This document shows, piece by piece, positions 1-6,725 of a DNA stretch of 47,083 bases. The notes below the pieces were generated by a model. The model worked only from the letters and a program-made list of their open reading frames with translations. It was not told the origin of the DNA and ran no database searches. Position 1 is the stretch's first letter. Each line of letters begins with the position of its first letter. Source of the stretch: an uncultured Oscillospiraceae bacterium (GTDB lineage: Bacteria; Bacillota; Clostridia; Oscillospirales; Oscillospiraceae); NCBI GenBank assembly GCA_944386055.1, contig CALWZP010000018.1, positions 1 through 47,083 on the forward strand, in the 5' to 3' direction. A program made the position numbers and the translations under genes.

Positions 1-273
1 GGGGATATCCGGACCTTCCGGAGTCAGGTGAAATACTACTTCTGGGTGGACGCCCGGGAGTACAATGAGGAGGACGAGGACATGACAGACGAGAAGTTCG
101 ACGAGCTGATGCGCCGCTGGCTGGCGGCCCAGGGGGACAAGCCCGCGGACGATTGGGCGAAGGGCCACATCGACGAGGCGGTGGCCATGGGCATCACCGA
201 CGGCAGCGCGCCGCAGCGCCTGGCCACCCGGCAGGAGGTCATGGTCATGGTGAAAAACGCGGCGAAGGGCTGA
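1..273 (+). CDS. C-terminal fragment of an unidentified protein with an SLH-like end
   Basis: The frame is open from the first base of the window to TGA at 271-273, so this is probably the 3' end of a gene that begins upstream; a GTG at 28 is the first internal start codon but has no clear ribosome binding site. The visible 90 residues are acidic in the middle (EYNEEDEDM), then hold a short repeat-like segment, DDWAKGHIDEAVAMGITDG, followed by LATRQEVMVMV. From memory this resembles the S-layer-homology-like tails found on clostridial cell-wall hydrolases and phage-type proteins; I cannot name the family. It is followed at once by an intrinsic terminator, so it is the last gene of its transcript and unrelated to sigG expression. 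Confidence 0.5.
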   Translation, partial: GDIRTFRSQVKYYFWVDAREYNEEDEDMTDEKFDELMRRWLAAQGDKPADDWAKGHIDEAVAMGITDGSAPQRLATRQEVMVMVKNAAKG

Positions 274-289
274 ACAGACTGATTTCAAG

Positions 290-327
290 AGGCCGGCGGT
301 ACCCATCGCGGGGCTGCCGGCCTTTTT
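290..327 (+). terminator. Intrinsic terminator after the first gene
   Basis: GGCCGGC at 291-297 pairs with GCCGGCC at 316-322 and is followed by five T. It lies 17 bases after the stop codon of the upstream gene. Its T tract also overlaps the stop codon of the minus-strand remnant at 326-454. Confidence 0.8.
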
Positions 328-454
328 ATGTTAGTATTAAAAGCGCTATATCTTTATCCCGACAGGAGTCGTAGATTTTTTTCGTGTGTATGCACACGGC
401 CTCCCGGATGCCGGAGTACTCCTGCACGGGGCCGGGCACGACCTTTTCAGGCAT
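326..454 (-). pseudogene. Truncated start of a conserved clostridial protein with the IYDSCRDKD motif
   Basis: A 42-codon minus-strand frame starts at ATG 454-452 behind a good ribosome binding site (GGGAGG, 467-462, 7 bases upstream) and stops at TAA 328-326. Residues 21-35 read CIHTKKIYDSCRDKD. From memory, Clostridia carry a family of conserved hypothetical proteins of well over 100 residues whose N-terminal part holds KIYDSC(R/K)DKD, normally followed by C-[IL]-E-D-L-R-V. Here the match ends exactly after DKD, and seven unrelated residues run into the terminator of the neighbouring gene. What is seen is an intact start and an abrupt loss of homology. That it is a gene cut by a rearrangement is inference. 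It could instead be a genuine small protein. A possible sigma-K-type promoter lies at 507-533. Confidence 0.55.
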
Positions 455-506
455 AGTGATACCTCCCAATGGTTAGATGATATGCGGTACGAAGAAGCCT
501 ACACCC

Positions 507-533
507 CATACTATGACCGCGGGAGAAAAAGGT
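507..533 (-). promoter_or_regulatory. Possible sigma-K-type promoter for the minus-strand remnant
   Basis: On the minus strand, AC (533-532), 16 bases, then CATAGTATG (515-507) fits the Bacillus sigma-K pattern AC-N16/17-CATANNNTA except for the last base. It would start RNA about 35 bases before the ribosome binding site of the 42-codon frame. The pattern is short and can occur by chance. Confidence 0.22.
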
Positions 534-618
534 GCGGTGGTGCCGCCATACTCCAGGGAGAGGTGAAAAATCCATCGAAGGGAGTCAAACTGAAAAAAAT
601 ATAGGCGGCCCATGCGCC

Positions 619-647
619 GTATGAAACCGCCTCTCCGGGAGATACTG
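619..647 (+). promoter_or_regulatory. Possible sigma-G/F-type promoter of sigG
   Basis: GTATG (619-623), a 17-base gap, then GATACTG (641-647) resembles the forespore sigma pattern (GYATR, then CATNMTA). Transcription would begin near 653, ten bases before the GAGGAGG ribosome binding site at 663-669. This would also exclude the upstream ATG codons at 612 and 648 as starts of sigG. In B. subtilis sigG is transcribed by sigma-F and by sigma-G itself. The gap is one or two bases longer than usual, so this is tentative. Confidence 0.35.
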
Positions 648-677
648 ATGACACAGAGCAAAGAGGAGGGGAGCGCG

Positions 678-1448
678 GTGCAGAACAAGGTGGAGATCTG
701 CGGGGTGAACACCTCCAAACTGCCGGTGCTGAAAAATGAGGAGACCATGGAGCTGCTGCGCCGGACCAAGCAGGGGGACATGAAGGCCCGGGAGGAGCTC
801 ATCGCCGGCAACCTGCGCCTGGTGCTGTCGGTGATCCAGCGCTTCTCCAACCGGGGGGAGAACGCCGACGACCTGTTCCAGGTGGGATGCATCGGGCTCA
901 TCAAGGCCATCGACAATTTCAACATCGACCTGGATGTGCGCTTCTCCACCTATGGAGTGCCTATGATCATCGGGGAGATTCGCCGCTATCTCCGGGACAA
1001 CAGTGCCGTGCGGGTCAGCCGCTCCATGCGGGATACCGCATACAAGGTCCTCCAGGCCAAGGAACGCTTTTTGGCGGAGCACCAGAGGGAACCGACCCTG
1101 GACGAGATCGCCGCCTCCCTGGGACTGAAGCGGGAGGATGTGGTGTTTGCTCTGGATGCCATCACTGACCCGGTATCCTTATACGAGCCAGTATACTCAG
1201 ACAGCGGGGATGCGGTGTGCGTCATGGATCAGGTGCGTGACAGGAAAAACACCGACGAGTACTGGCTGGAGCAGATCGCGCTGCGGGAGGCCATCTCCAA
1301 GCTCTCTCAGCGGGAGAAGAAGATCCTGACCCTGCGCTTCTTCCGGGGCAAGACCCAGATGGAGGTCTCGGCGGAGGTGGGGATTTCCCAGGCGCAGGTG
1401 TCCCGATTGGAGAAAAGCGCCATCAACCAGATTAAGAAAGAGCTATGA
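678..1448 (+). CDS. sigG: RNA polymerase sporulation sigma factor SigG
   Basis: Sigma-G directs late gene expression in the forespore. The 256-residue product has the hallmark N-terminus NKVEICGVNTSKLPVLKNEE, region 2 (NLRLVLSVIQRFSNRGENADDLFQVGCIGL, core and -10 contacts), the STYGVPMIIGEIRRYLRDN segment, region 3, and a region 4 helix-turn-helix (QMEVSAEVGISQAQVSRLEKSAI) that reads the -35 element. The start is GTG 678, chosen because GAGGAGG ends 8 bases upstream and because the family starts two or three residues before NKVEICGV. Longer frames from ATG 612 or 648 would add residues the family lacks. The usual upstream partners spoIIGA and sigE are absent here; instead a truncated minus-strand frame and an unrelated gene lie upstream. 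ylmC follows, as in many spore formers. Confidence 0.97.
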   Translation: MQNKVEICGVNTSKLPVLKNEETMELLRRTKQGDMKAREELIAGNLRLVLSVIQRFSNRGENADDLFQVGCIGLIKAIDNFNIDLDVRFSTYGVPMIIGEIRRYLRDNSAVRVSRSMRDTAYKVLQAKERFLAEHQREPTLDEIAASLGLKREDVVFALDAITDPVSLYEPVYSDSGDAVCVMDQVRDRKNTDEYWLEQIALREAISKLSQREKKILTLRFFRGKTQMEVSAEVGISQAQVSRLEKSAINQIKKEL

Positions 1449-1468
1449 GCCGCCTGCTGGGCGGCTTT
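1448..1468 (+). terminator. Weak hairpin directly after sigG
   Basis: AGCCGCC (1448-1454) pairs with GGCGGCT (1460-1466) around a 5-base loop, starting on the last base of the sigG stop codon. Only three T follow, so it is at best a partial terminator. CATATAAT at 1470-1477 just after it looks like a -10 element (sigma-A TATAAT, or sigma-E CATAYAMT), but I found no matching -35. Confidence 0.35.
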
Positions 1469-1543
1469 ACATATAATATTGCCTTACATCCTGGACATAG
1501 GACAGACTGCCTGGCGCATAGAGTGCGGACGGGGGGCGATGGC

Positions 1544-1798
1544 ATGGAGACACGGCTGGCAGACCTTCGGTACAAGGAGGTCATCAATATCCTGGATGGG
1601 AGCCGGTATGGCTATGTGGGAGATGTGGAGTTTGATCCGGAGAGCGGGCAGATTGCCGCCCTGGTGGTCCCCGGCCGCCCCCGCCTGTTCGGCCTGCTGG
1701 GCAGGGGGGAGGATGTCGTCATCCCCTGGCCGGCGGTGCGCTGTTTTGGAGAGGACTTGATTTTGGTGGAACGGGGAGAGATGAAGCGGCTGCCGTGA
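1544..1798 (+). CDS. ylmC: YlmC/YmxH-family PRC-barrel sporulation protein
   Basis: An 84-residue PRC-barrel-like protein: METRLADLRYKEVINILDGSRYGYVGDVEFDPESGQIAALVVPG is the usual N-terminal half, in which a strand carrying the KEVINI motif is followed by a G-x-x-G-D-x-E-x-D turn, and the end (GEDVVIPWPAVRCFGEDLILV) closes the barrel. The family is small, is confined mainly to spore formers, and is annotated as a YlmC/YmxH sporulation protein; its biochemical role is not established. The ATG at 1544 was chosen because it follows a G-rich site (ACGGGGGG, near 1529-1536) and matches the family start; the upstream frame from 1445 overlaps the sigG stop. A strong terminator follows. Confidence 0.88.
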   Translation: METRLADLRYKEVINILDGSRYGYVGDVEFDPESGQIAALVVPGRPRLFGLLGRGEDVVIPWPAVRCFGEDLILVERGEMKRLP

Positions 1799-1828
1799 TG
1801 CCTATGTAGCCCATGGAACGCCGCAGAG

Positions 1829-1867
1829 AGGCGCAGCGCATTCCAGAATGGAGCGCTGTGCCTTTTT
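1829..1867 (+). terminator. Intrinsic terminator after ylmC
   Basis: AGGCGCAGCGC (1829-1839) pairs with GCGCTGTGCCT (1852-1862) with one G-U pair; an inner stem TTCCA/TGGA extends it, and five T end at 1867. It closes the sigG-ylmC unit. Confidence 0.88.
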
Positions 1868-1926
1868 GTATTGGGCCCGCAGGAAGCTGGGCAGCAGAGC
1901 ATGTAAGCCAGGTGATCGAAAAACGG

Positions 1927-1956
1927 TTGTGGATATCCTGCTGCCTCTGGTATAAT
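1927..1956 (+). promoter_or_regulatory. Sigma-A promoter of the GNAT gene
   Basis: TTGTGG (1927-1932), 18 bases, then a perfect TATAAT (1951-1956). Transcription would start near 1963, about 50 bases before the ATG at 2015. Confidence 0.65.
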
Positions 1957-2014
1957 GCTGACATAGGACTCGCTTTGCGCGATTATGTGGGAAATAAACA
2001 GAGGGGGGACAGAT

Positions 2015-2461
2015 ATGAAAACGGTTCTGCGTGAGCTGGGGATAATCCAGATAGAAGAGATCAAAACGATGATCCGCAGTATTTTCTCCGAAGAACCATG
2101 GAACGATATCTGGACAGAGCCGCAGCTTCACCAGTATGTTCTCGAACTGATGCATAACAGCAATCCGCTCCTTCTGGGGCTCTACGAAGAAGAGAATTTG
2201 ATCGGAATATCCCTGGGCAGGATCAAACACTGGTGCGGGGGAACGGAATACTGGATCGATGAATTTGGAGTTTTGCCGGAAAAGCAGCGCCAGGGCGCCG
2301 GATCGGAATTTTTGAAAGGGATCAAAGACCTCCTGACGAAGCGGGGAATCGGGGGGATCGTGCTGCTTACGGAGAGGACGGCTCCTGCCTATCAGTTTTA
2401 TCGGAAATCAGGATTTCAGGAAAAGGAGGAGTGGGCCTTCCTGACCTATGAAGACCGCTGA
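2015..2461 (+). CDS. GNAT-family N-acetyltransferase
   Basis: A 148-residue single-domain acetyltransferase of the GNAT superfamily, which moves acetyl from acetyl-CoA to an amine. The central strand and acetyl-CoA loop are clear: IDEFGVLPEKQRQGAGSEFL contains the R/Q-x-x-G-x-G/A signature that binds the pyrophosphate. The late APAYQFYRKSGFQEKEEW is the typical C-terminal 'A..FY.K.GF' strand pair. The substrate cannot be told from sequence; the closest named relatives would be aminoglycoside or small-molecule acetyltransferases, but that is only a family resemblance. The ATG at 2015 was chosen because AGGGGGG lies 6-8 bases upstream; an in-frame ATG at 1985 lacks a site. The gene has its own promoter, lower GC than its neighbours, and stands alone between two operons, so it may be an acquired gene. 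Confidence 0.85.
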   Translation: MKTVLRELGIIQIEEIKTMIRSIFSEEPWNDIWTEPQLHQYVLELMHNSNPLLLGLYEEENLIGISLGRIKHWCGGTEYWIDEFGVLPEKQRQGAGSEFLKGIKDLLTKRGIGGIVLLTERTAPAYQFYRKSGFQEKEEWAFLTYEDR

Positions 2462-2569
2462 ATCCCCGGACGCAGTGTGTTCTGAAAAGAGCTGGCGAGA
2501 GATTGGATTTTCACCGCTTTTTTAAATCCCCTGCAGAGAAAACTTTGCCGGGAACCGCGCAAAAAACTC

Positions 2570-2598
2570 TTGCGTTTCTCTGAAGCTTATGGTAAACT
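2570..2598 (+). promoter_or_regulatory. Promoter of the rpsB operon
   Basis: TTGCGT (2570-2575), 17 bases, TAAACT (2593-2598). The -35 sits in the string AAAACTCTTGCG, which recurs exactly at the rplS promoter (34561-34572). Transcription would start near 2605, giving an rpsB leader of about 110 bases. Confidence 0.6.
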
Positions 2599-2606
2599 AC
2601 TATGGC

Positions 2607-2701
2607 ATTCCACACGGGGGTGGAATTTCCGCCCGGGTGCCTGCGCTTTCGCAGGTGGGCGGGGGATGATGAAATCCCCGGAGGGTAAAACAAAAATTTA
2701 G
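2607..2701 (+). promoter_or_regulatory. Structured rpsB leader with an 11-codon mini-ORF
   Basis: Two hairpins follow the likely start site: ATTCCAC/GTGGAAT (2607-2613 with 2620-2626), then a long interrupted stem CCGCCC (2629-2634) with GGGCGG (2657-2662) enclosing CCTGCG/CGCAGG (2640-2645 with 2650-2655). After them an ATG at 2666 opens an 11-codon frame ([11 protein letters not shown]) whose TAG (2699-2701) overlaps the first G of the GGAGG used by rpsB. Ribosomal protein operons are often controlled by their own product binding the leader; that this one works so is inference. Confidence 0.45.
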
Positions 2702-2715
2702 GAGGAAATCAATTC

Positions 2716-3450
2716 ATGGCAGTCGTATCTATGAAGCAGCTTCTGGAGGCCGGTGTCCATTTCGGACATCAGACCCGCCGCTGGAACCCCAAGATGGCCA
2801 CCTATATCTACACCGAGCGCAACGGCATCTATATCATCGATCTGCAGAAGACCGTGAAGAAGCTGGAGGAGGCCTATAACTTCGTGCGTTCCCTCAGCGA
2901 GAGCGGCCAGTCCCTGCTGTTCGTGGGCACCAAGAAGCAGGCTCAGGAGGCCATCAAGGACGAGGCTCTGCGCTGCAACATGTACTATGTGAACGCCCGC
3001 TGGCTGGGCGGCATGATGACCAACTTCAAGACCATGCGCACCCGCGTGGATCGCCTGAACCAGCTGAAGAAGATGCAGGAGGACGGCACCTTCGATATGC
3101 TGCCCAAGAAGGAAGTCATCAAGCACCTGGGCGAGATCGAGAAGCTGGAGAAGTATCTGGGCGGCGTGAAGGACATGAAGAAGCTGCCCGGCGCCCTGTT
3201 CGTCGTCGATCCCCGCAAGGAGCGCAACGCCATCAACGAGGCCCGCAAGCTCCACATCCCCATCGTGGCCATCGTGGACACCAACTGCGACCCCGACGAG
3301 ATCGACTATGTCATCCCCGGCAACGACGACGCCATCCGCGCCATCAAGCTCATCGCCGGCGTGATGGCCAATGCGGTGCAGGAGGGCAAGCAGGGCCAGG
3401 ACGCCGCCCCCGCTGAGGAGGCTGCCGCTGAGGCTCCTGCCGCTGAGTAA
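2716..3450 (+). CDS. rpsB: 30S ribosomal protein S2
   Basis: S2 sits on the back of the 30S subunit, between head and body, and is needed for S1 and mRNA binding. The 244 residues show the family from the first residue: [74 protein letters not shown] and [14 protein letters not shown]. The length is normal apart from a short Ala/Glu/Pro-rich tail after about residue 225. A strong site, AGGAGGAA, begins at 2700 and the ATG is at 2716. It heads the rpsB-tsf-pyrH-frr unit; an attenuator-like terminator separates it from tsf. Confidence 0.99.
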   Translation: MAVVSMKQLLEAGVHFGHQTRRWNPKMATYIYTERNGIYIIDLQKTVKKLEEAYNFVRSLSESGQSLLFVGTKKQAQEAIKDEALRCNMYYVNARWLGGMMTNFKTMRTRVDRLNQLKKMQEDGTFDMLPKKEVIKHLGEIEKLEKYLGGVKDMKKLPGALFVVDPRKERNAINEARKLHIPIVAIVDTNCDPDEIDYVIPGNDDAIRAIKLIAGVMANAVQEGKQGQDAAPAEEAAAEAPAAE

Positions 3451-3471
3451 AGAGATAAAATTTCGGAAAAG

Positions 3472-3493
3472 AGCGCCCCACAGGCGCTTTTTT
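3472..3493 (+). terminator. Terminator or attenuator between rpsB and tsf
   Basis: AGCGCC (3472-3477) pairs with GGCGCT (3483-3488), followed by a run of six T through 3493. The short stem suggests partial read-through, which would lower tsf relative to rpsB. Confidence 0.75.
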
Positions 3494-3524
3494 CCTGAGA
3501 GACTGAATTTGGAGGTAATGTAAA

Positions 3525-4445
3525 ATGGCTTTTACCGCAAAAGATGTACAGGCCCTGCGCGAGATGACCGGCGTGGGTATGATGGACTGCAAGAAGGCCT
3601 TGACTGCCGCCGACGGCGACAAGGACAAGGCGATCGAGTGGCTGCGTGAGAAGGGCCTGGCGGCCCAGACCAAGAAGGCCGGCAAGATCGCGGCTGAGGG
3701 CGCGTCTTTCGCCGTGGTTACAGAGAAGGGCGTGGGCGTCATCATCGAGGTCAACTCCCAGACCGATTTTGTGGCCAAGAATGATGTGTTCAAGGACTTC
3801 GTCATGGCCCTGGCCGTGGTGGTGGCCGAGGAGAACCCTGCTGATGTGGAGGCGCTGAAGAACTGCCGCTATCCCGGCACTGACCGTACCGTGGACTCCG
3901 TCACCGCCGATAAGGTGCTCACCATCGGGGAGAACATCCAGATTCGCCGTTTTGTGCGCTACGACACCGGCGTGAATGTCCCCTATATCCACATGGGCGG
4001 CAAGGTGGCCGTGCTGGTCAATCTGGAGGTGGAGGGCATCGATGCCGCCAAGGTGGAGGAGCTGGGCAAGGACATTGCCATGCAGATCTGCGCCATGAAC
4101 CCCTCCTTCCGGGACAAGTCCGATGTGGATTCCGCCACCCTGGACAAGGAGAAGGAGATCCTGATGGTCCAGGCCAAGGAGGATCCCAAAAACGCCAACA
4201 AGCCGGAGAACATCATCGAAAAGATGGTCATGGGCCGCATCGGCAAGTATTACGAGGAGAACTGCCTGCTGCAGCAGGCCTTCGTGAAGGAGAATAAGGT
4301 CTCCGTGGAGCAGCATATCGCCTCTGTTGCCAAGGAGCTGGGCGGCAAGATTACCGTCAAGGCTTTTACCCGCTTCCAGACTGGCGAGGGCATCGAGAAG
4401 GCGGAGGAGAACTTCGCCGCCGAAGTCGCCTCCATGATCAAATAA
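3525..4445 (+). CDS. tsf: Translation elongation factor Ts
   Basis: EF-Ts releases GDP from EF-Tu so that it can be reloaded with GTP. The 306-residue product begins with the UBA-like domain (VQALREMTGVGMMDCKKALTAADGDKDKAIEWLREKG), carries the nucleotide-exchange motif TDFVAKN near residues 82-88, and continues into the two-part dimerisation core (VNVPYIHMGGKVAVLVNLE; KDIAMQICAMNP) and the C-terminal segment LLQQAFVKENKVSVEQHI. A GGAGGTAATG site precedes the ATG. The length is in the range of long bacterial EF-Ts. It is linked with rpsB, as in nearly all bacteria, and is closed by a strong terminator. Confidence 0.98.
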   Translation: MAFTAKDVQALREMTGVGMMDCKKALTAADGDKDKAIEWLREKGLAAQTKKAGKIAAEGASFAVVTEKGVGVIIEVNSQTDFVAKNDVFKDFVMALAVVVAEENPADVEALKNCRYPGTDRTVDSVTADKVLTIGENIQIRRFVRYDTGVNVPYIHMGGKVAVLVNLEVEGIDAAKVEELGKDIAMQICAMNPSFRDKSDVDSATLDKEKEILMVQAKEDPKNANKPENIIEKMVMGRIGKYYEENCLLQQAFVKENKVSVEQHIASVAKELGGKITVKAFTRFQTGEGIEKAEENFAAEVASMIK

Positions 4446-4462
4446 TAGAGCAGCCGCAATCG

Positions 4463-4497
4463 GGGCTCCGGGCAGTTTTCTGCCCGGAGCCCTTTTG
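4463..4497 (+). terminator. Intrinsic terminator after tsf
   Basis: A perfect 13-base-pair stem, GGGCTCCGGGCAG (4463-4475) with CTGCCCGGAGCCC (4480-4492), is followed by TTTT, G, AA and TTTTT. It separates rpsB-tsf from pyrH. Confidence 0.9.
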
Positions 4498-4618
4498 AAT
4501 TTTTGGAGCGGAAATCCTGATGGGAAATTTCAGTGAAAAACTTTGACTTACCCCCTATGCAAAAGGGGAAAATTATATTAAAATATGGGGGAACATTCTG
4601 CCGGAGGGAGCTGGAAGC

Positions 4619-5341
4619 ATGGAGAAACCCAAGTATCGCCGGGTGCTGCTGAAAATCAGCGGTGAGGCACTGGCAGGGGACCAGGGACGCGGACTGGACT
4701 TTGATGTGATCGGCCAGGTTTGCGATGTGGTAAAGGCCTGCCGGGATCTGGGCGTGCAGATCGGCATCGTGGTAGGGGGCGGAAATTTCTGGCGGGGCCA
4801 GAAGGACGGCGGCGACCGGATGGAGCGCACCCGCGCCGACCATATGGGGATGCTGGCCACCGCCATCAATGCGCTGGCTGTGGCCGATATGCTGGAGCAG
4901 CGCGGGGTGGAGGTCCGGGTGCAGACCGCCATCGAGATGCGCTCCATTGCCGAGCCATACATCCGCTCCCGGGCCATCCGACATCTGGATAAGGGCAGGG
5001 TGGTCATCTTCGGCTGCGGAACTGGAAATCCCTTCTTCTCCACCGATACTGCGGCGGTGCTGCGGGCGGCTGAGATCGACGCCGATGTGATCCTCCTGGC
5101 AAAGAATATCGATGGGGTGTACTCCGCCGACCCCAATAAGGACCCGACTGCGGTAAAGTATGACAGCATCAGCTATGACGATGTGCTGGCGCAGCACCTT
5201 CAGGTGATGGATTCCACCGCCACCTCGCTGTCCATGGATAACAAGATCCCGGTGCTTCTGTTCGCGCTGAAAGACCCCCAGAACATCCTGCGGGCGGTGA
5301 TGGGGGAGAAGATCGGCACCATCGTGAAGGAGGAACTTTGA
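4619..5341 (+). CDS. pyrH: UMP kinase
   Basis: PyrH phosphorylates UMP to UDP with ATP and is the hexameric bacterial type of the amino-acid-kinase fold. The 240-residue protein opens with [25 protein letters not shown], followed by the glycine loop [11 protein letters not shown], the conserved [20 protein letters not shown], the acceptor-site region [28 protein letters not shown], and [26 protein letters not shown] lies 8-9 bases before the ATG. The region upstream is AT-rich with TTTGACT at 4542-4548, but no -10 at proper distance. Its stop codon lies just before the frr start, so the two are translated in sequence. Confidence 0.98.
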   Translation: MEKPKYRRVLLKISGEALAGDQGRGLDFDVIGQVCDVVKACRDLGVQIGIVVGGGNFWRGQKDGGDRMERTRADHMGMLATAINALAVADMLEQRGVEVRVQTAIEMRSIAEPYIRSRAIRHLDKGRVVIFGCGTGNPFFSTDTAAVLRAAEIDADVILLAKNIDGVYSADPNKDPTAVKYDSISYDDVLAQHLQVMDSTATSLSMDNKIPVLLFALKDPQNILRAVMGEKIGTIVKEEL

Positions 5342-5343
5342 AC

Positions 5344-5898
5344 ATGAACGAGCTTTTGAAGGAATTTGATGTGAAGATGGGCAAGACCATCGAATCGGTA
5401 AAGAGCAACTTTGCCAGCGTCCGGGCCGGTCGGGCCAACGCGGCGGTGCTGGACCGCATCACCGTGGAATATTATGGAACGCCCACCCCCCTGAACCAGG
5501 TGGCGGCCATCTCCTCTCCCGATCCCAGAAGCCTGATGATCCAGCCTTGGGACGCCAGCCTGCTCAAGGCGATCGAGAAGGCCATCCAGACCTCTGACCT
5601 GGGCATCAATCCCCAGAACGACGGCAAGGTGATCCGGCTGCTGTTCCCGCAGCTGACAGAGGAGCGCCGCAAGGAGCTGACCAAACAGGTCCATAAATAC
5701 GGGGAGGACGGCAAGGTCGCCATCCGCAACATCCGCCGGGACGCCATGGACAAGTGCAAAAAGCAGCAGAAGGACGGCGAGCTCACCGAGGATGACCTGA
5801 AGCAGTGCGAAAAGGACCTCCAGACTCTGACAGATAAGCGCTGCAAGGAACTGGACGAGCTGACCGCCAAGAAGGAAGCGGAATTGATGGCGGTATAA
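5344..5898 (+). CDS. frr: Ribosome recycling factor
   Basis: RRF, with EF-G, splits the post-termination ribosome. The 184 residues match the usual 185, with the family's conserved core: VKSNFASVRAGRANAAVLDRITVEYYGTPTPLNQVAAISSPDPRSLMIQPWD, NDGKVIRLLFPQLTEERRKELTKQVHKYGEDGKVAIRNIRRDA and a coiled helical end. I chose ATG 5344 (MNELLKEF) because AGGAGG at 5328-5333 stands ten bases before it. A TTG at 5338 is in frame but only 4 bases from that site. It follows the pyrH stop by two bases. Confidence 0.97.
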   Translation: MNELLKEFDVKMGKTIESVKSNFASVRAGRANAAVLDRITVEYYGTPTPLNQVAAISSPDPRSLMIQPWDASLLKAIEKAIQTSDLGINPQNDGKVIRLLFPQLTEERRKELTKQVHKYGEDGKVAIRNIRRDAMDKCKKQQKDGELTEDDLKQCEKDLQTLTDKRCKELDELTAKKEAELMAV

Positions 5899-5910
5899 TG
5901 ACCGCTTGCT

Positions 5911-5945
5911 CTGCGGGGCAGCCGTAGGCTGCCCCGCAGATTTCT
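5911..5945 (+). terminator. Perfect hairpin after frr, weak U tract
   Basis: CTGCGGGGCAGCC (5911-5923) and GGCTGCCCCGCAG (5927-5939) form a perfect 13-bp stem with a 3-base loop, followed by ATTTCT. The tail is poor, so partial termination or mRNA 3'-end protection is likely, with uppS read through in part. Confidence 0.6.
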
Positions 5946-5969
5946 ATGAGCAAAAATGGAGGTGGCCCC

Positions 5970-6725
5970 ATGGGCTATTTCGATCAGGGCGGGAGTAATG
6001 CATCGGCGCCCCAGGTGGACTTTTCCAGGCTGCCCCGCCATGTGGCCATCATCATGGACGGCAACGGCCGATGGGCAAAGAAACGGGGCCTTCCCCGGAC
6101 GGCGGGCCATGCTGCCGGCGCGGAGACTTTCCGCACCATCGCCACCTACTGCAAGGAGATCGGCCTGGAGTATCTGACGGTATACGCCTTTTCCACGGAG
6201 AACTGGAAGCGCTCCGCCGAAGAGGTGGGGGCCATCATGGGCCTTCTGAAGAAGTATCTGCTGGAGGCCATCGCCAAAATGGAACGGGATCGGGTGAAGA
6301 TGCGCTTTTTCGGAGATCTGACGCCGCTGTCTCCAGAACTGCAGAAGCTGTGCCGGCAAACGGAGGAGATCTCACAGCGCTATGAAGGCTGCCAGGTGAA
6401 CATCTGCCTCAACTACGGCGGTCGGGATGAGATCGTGCGGGCAGCCCGTGCCTTTGCCCTTGACTGTCTGGCCGGAAGGGCGGAGCCAGAGAAGCTGGAC
6501 CCGGAGCGTTTCGGCGCTTACCTTTATTCCGGCGGAGTTCCGGATCCGGACCTGATCATCCGGCCCAGCGGGGAGCTGCGGGTGTCCAATTTCCTGCTGT
6601 GGCAGTCTGCCTATTCCGAGTACTACTTCACCGATGTGCTGTGGCCGGATTTCAGCAAAGAGGAGCTCCACCGGGCGCTTGCCGCGTATCAGCGCCGTTC
6701 CCGGCGGTTTGGAGGTGTGAATTAG
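5970..6725 (+). CDS. uppS: Isoprenyl transferase (undecaprenyl diphosphate synthase)
   Basis: UppS adds cis-isoprene units to farnesyl diphosphate to make undecaprenyl diphosphate, the lipid carrier for peptidoglycan. The 251-residue protein carries HVAIIMDGNGRWAKKRGLPR with the catalytic Asp and the phosphate-binding GNGR, GHAAGAE, YAFSTENWKR, and the C-terminal substrate motif PDPDLIIRPSGELRVSNFLLWQSAYSEYYF. ATG 5970 is preferred: GGAGG at 5958-5962 is 7 bases upstream, while an in-frame ATG at 5946 lies in the tail of the preceding hairpin without a site. cdsA starts on the last base of its stop. Confidence 0.96.
   Translation: MGYFDQGGSNASAPQVDFSRLPRHVAIIMDGNGRWAKKRGLPRTAGHAAGAETFRTIATYCKEIGLEYLTVYAFSTENWKRSAEEVGAIMGLLKKYLLEAIAKMERDRVKMRFFGDLTPLSPELQKLCRQTEEISQRYEGCQVNICLNYGGRDEIVRAARAFALDCLAGRAEPEKLDPERFGAYLYSGGVPDPDLIIRPSGELRVSNFLLWQSAYSEYYFTDVLWPDFSKEELHRALAAYQRRSRRFGGVN

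Noticed and set aside
386-604. A 72-codon frame on the plus strand between the first terminator and sigG.
   Set aside because: No ribosome binding site, no recognisable motif, and its composition fits non-coding sequence. It overlaps the better supported minus-strand remnant.
2462-2522. Possible terminator after the GNAT gene: a run of six T at about 2516-2521.
   Set aside because: No convincing stem precedes it.
4541-4600. Possible pyrH promoter: TTGACT at 4543-4548 with TATATT at 4574-4579.
   Set aside because: The gap is 25 bases, too long for a sigma-A promoter, and other pairs have poor -35 elements. The CCCC...GGGG repeat in the gap may be chance. A promoter is likely somewhere here, but I cannot place it.
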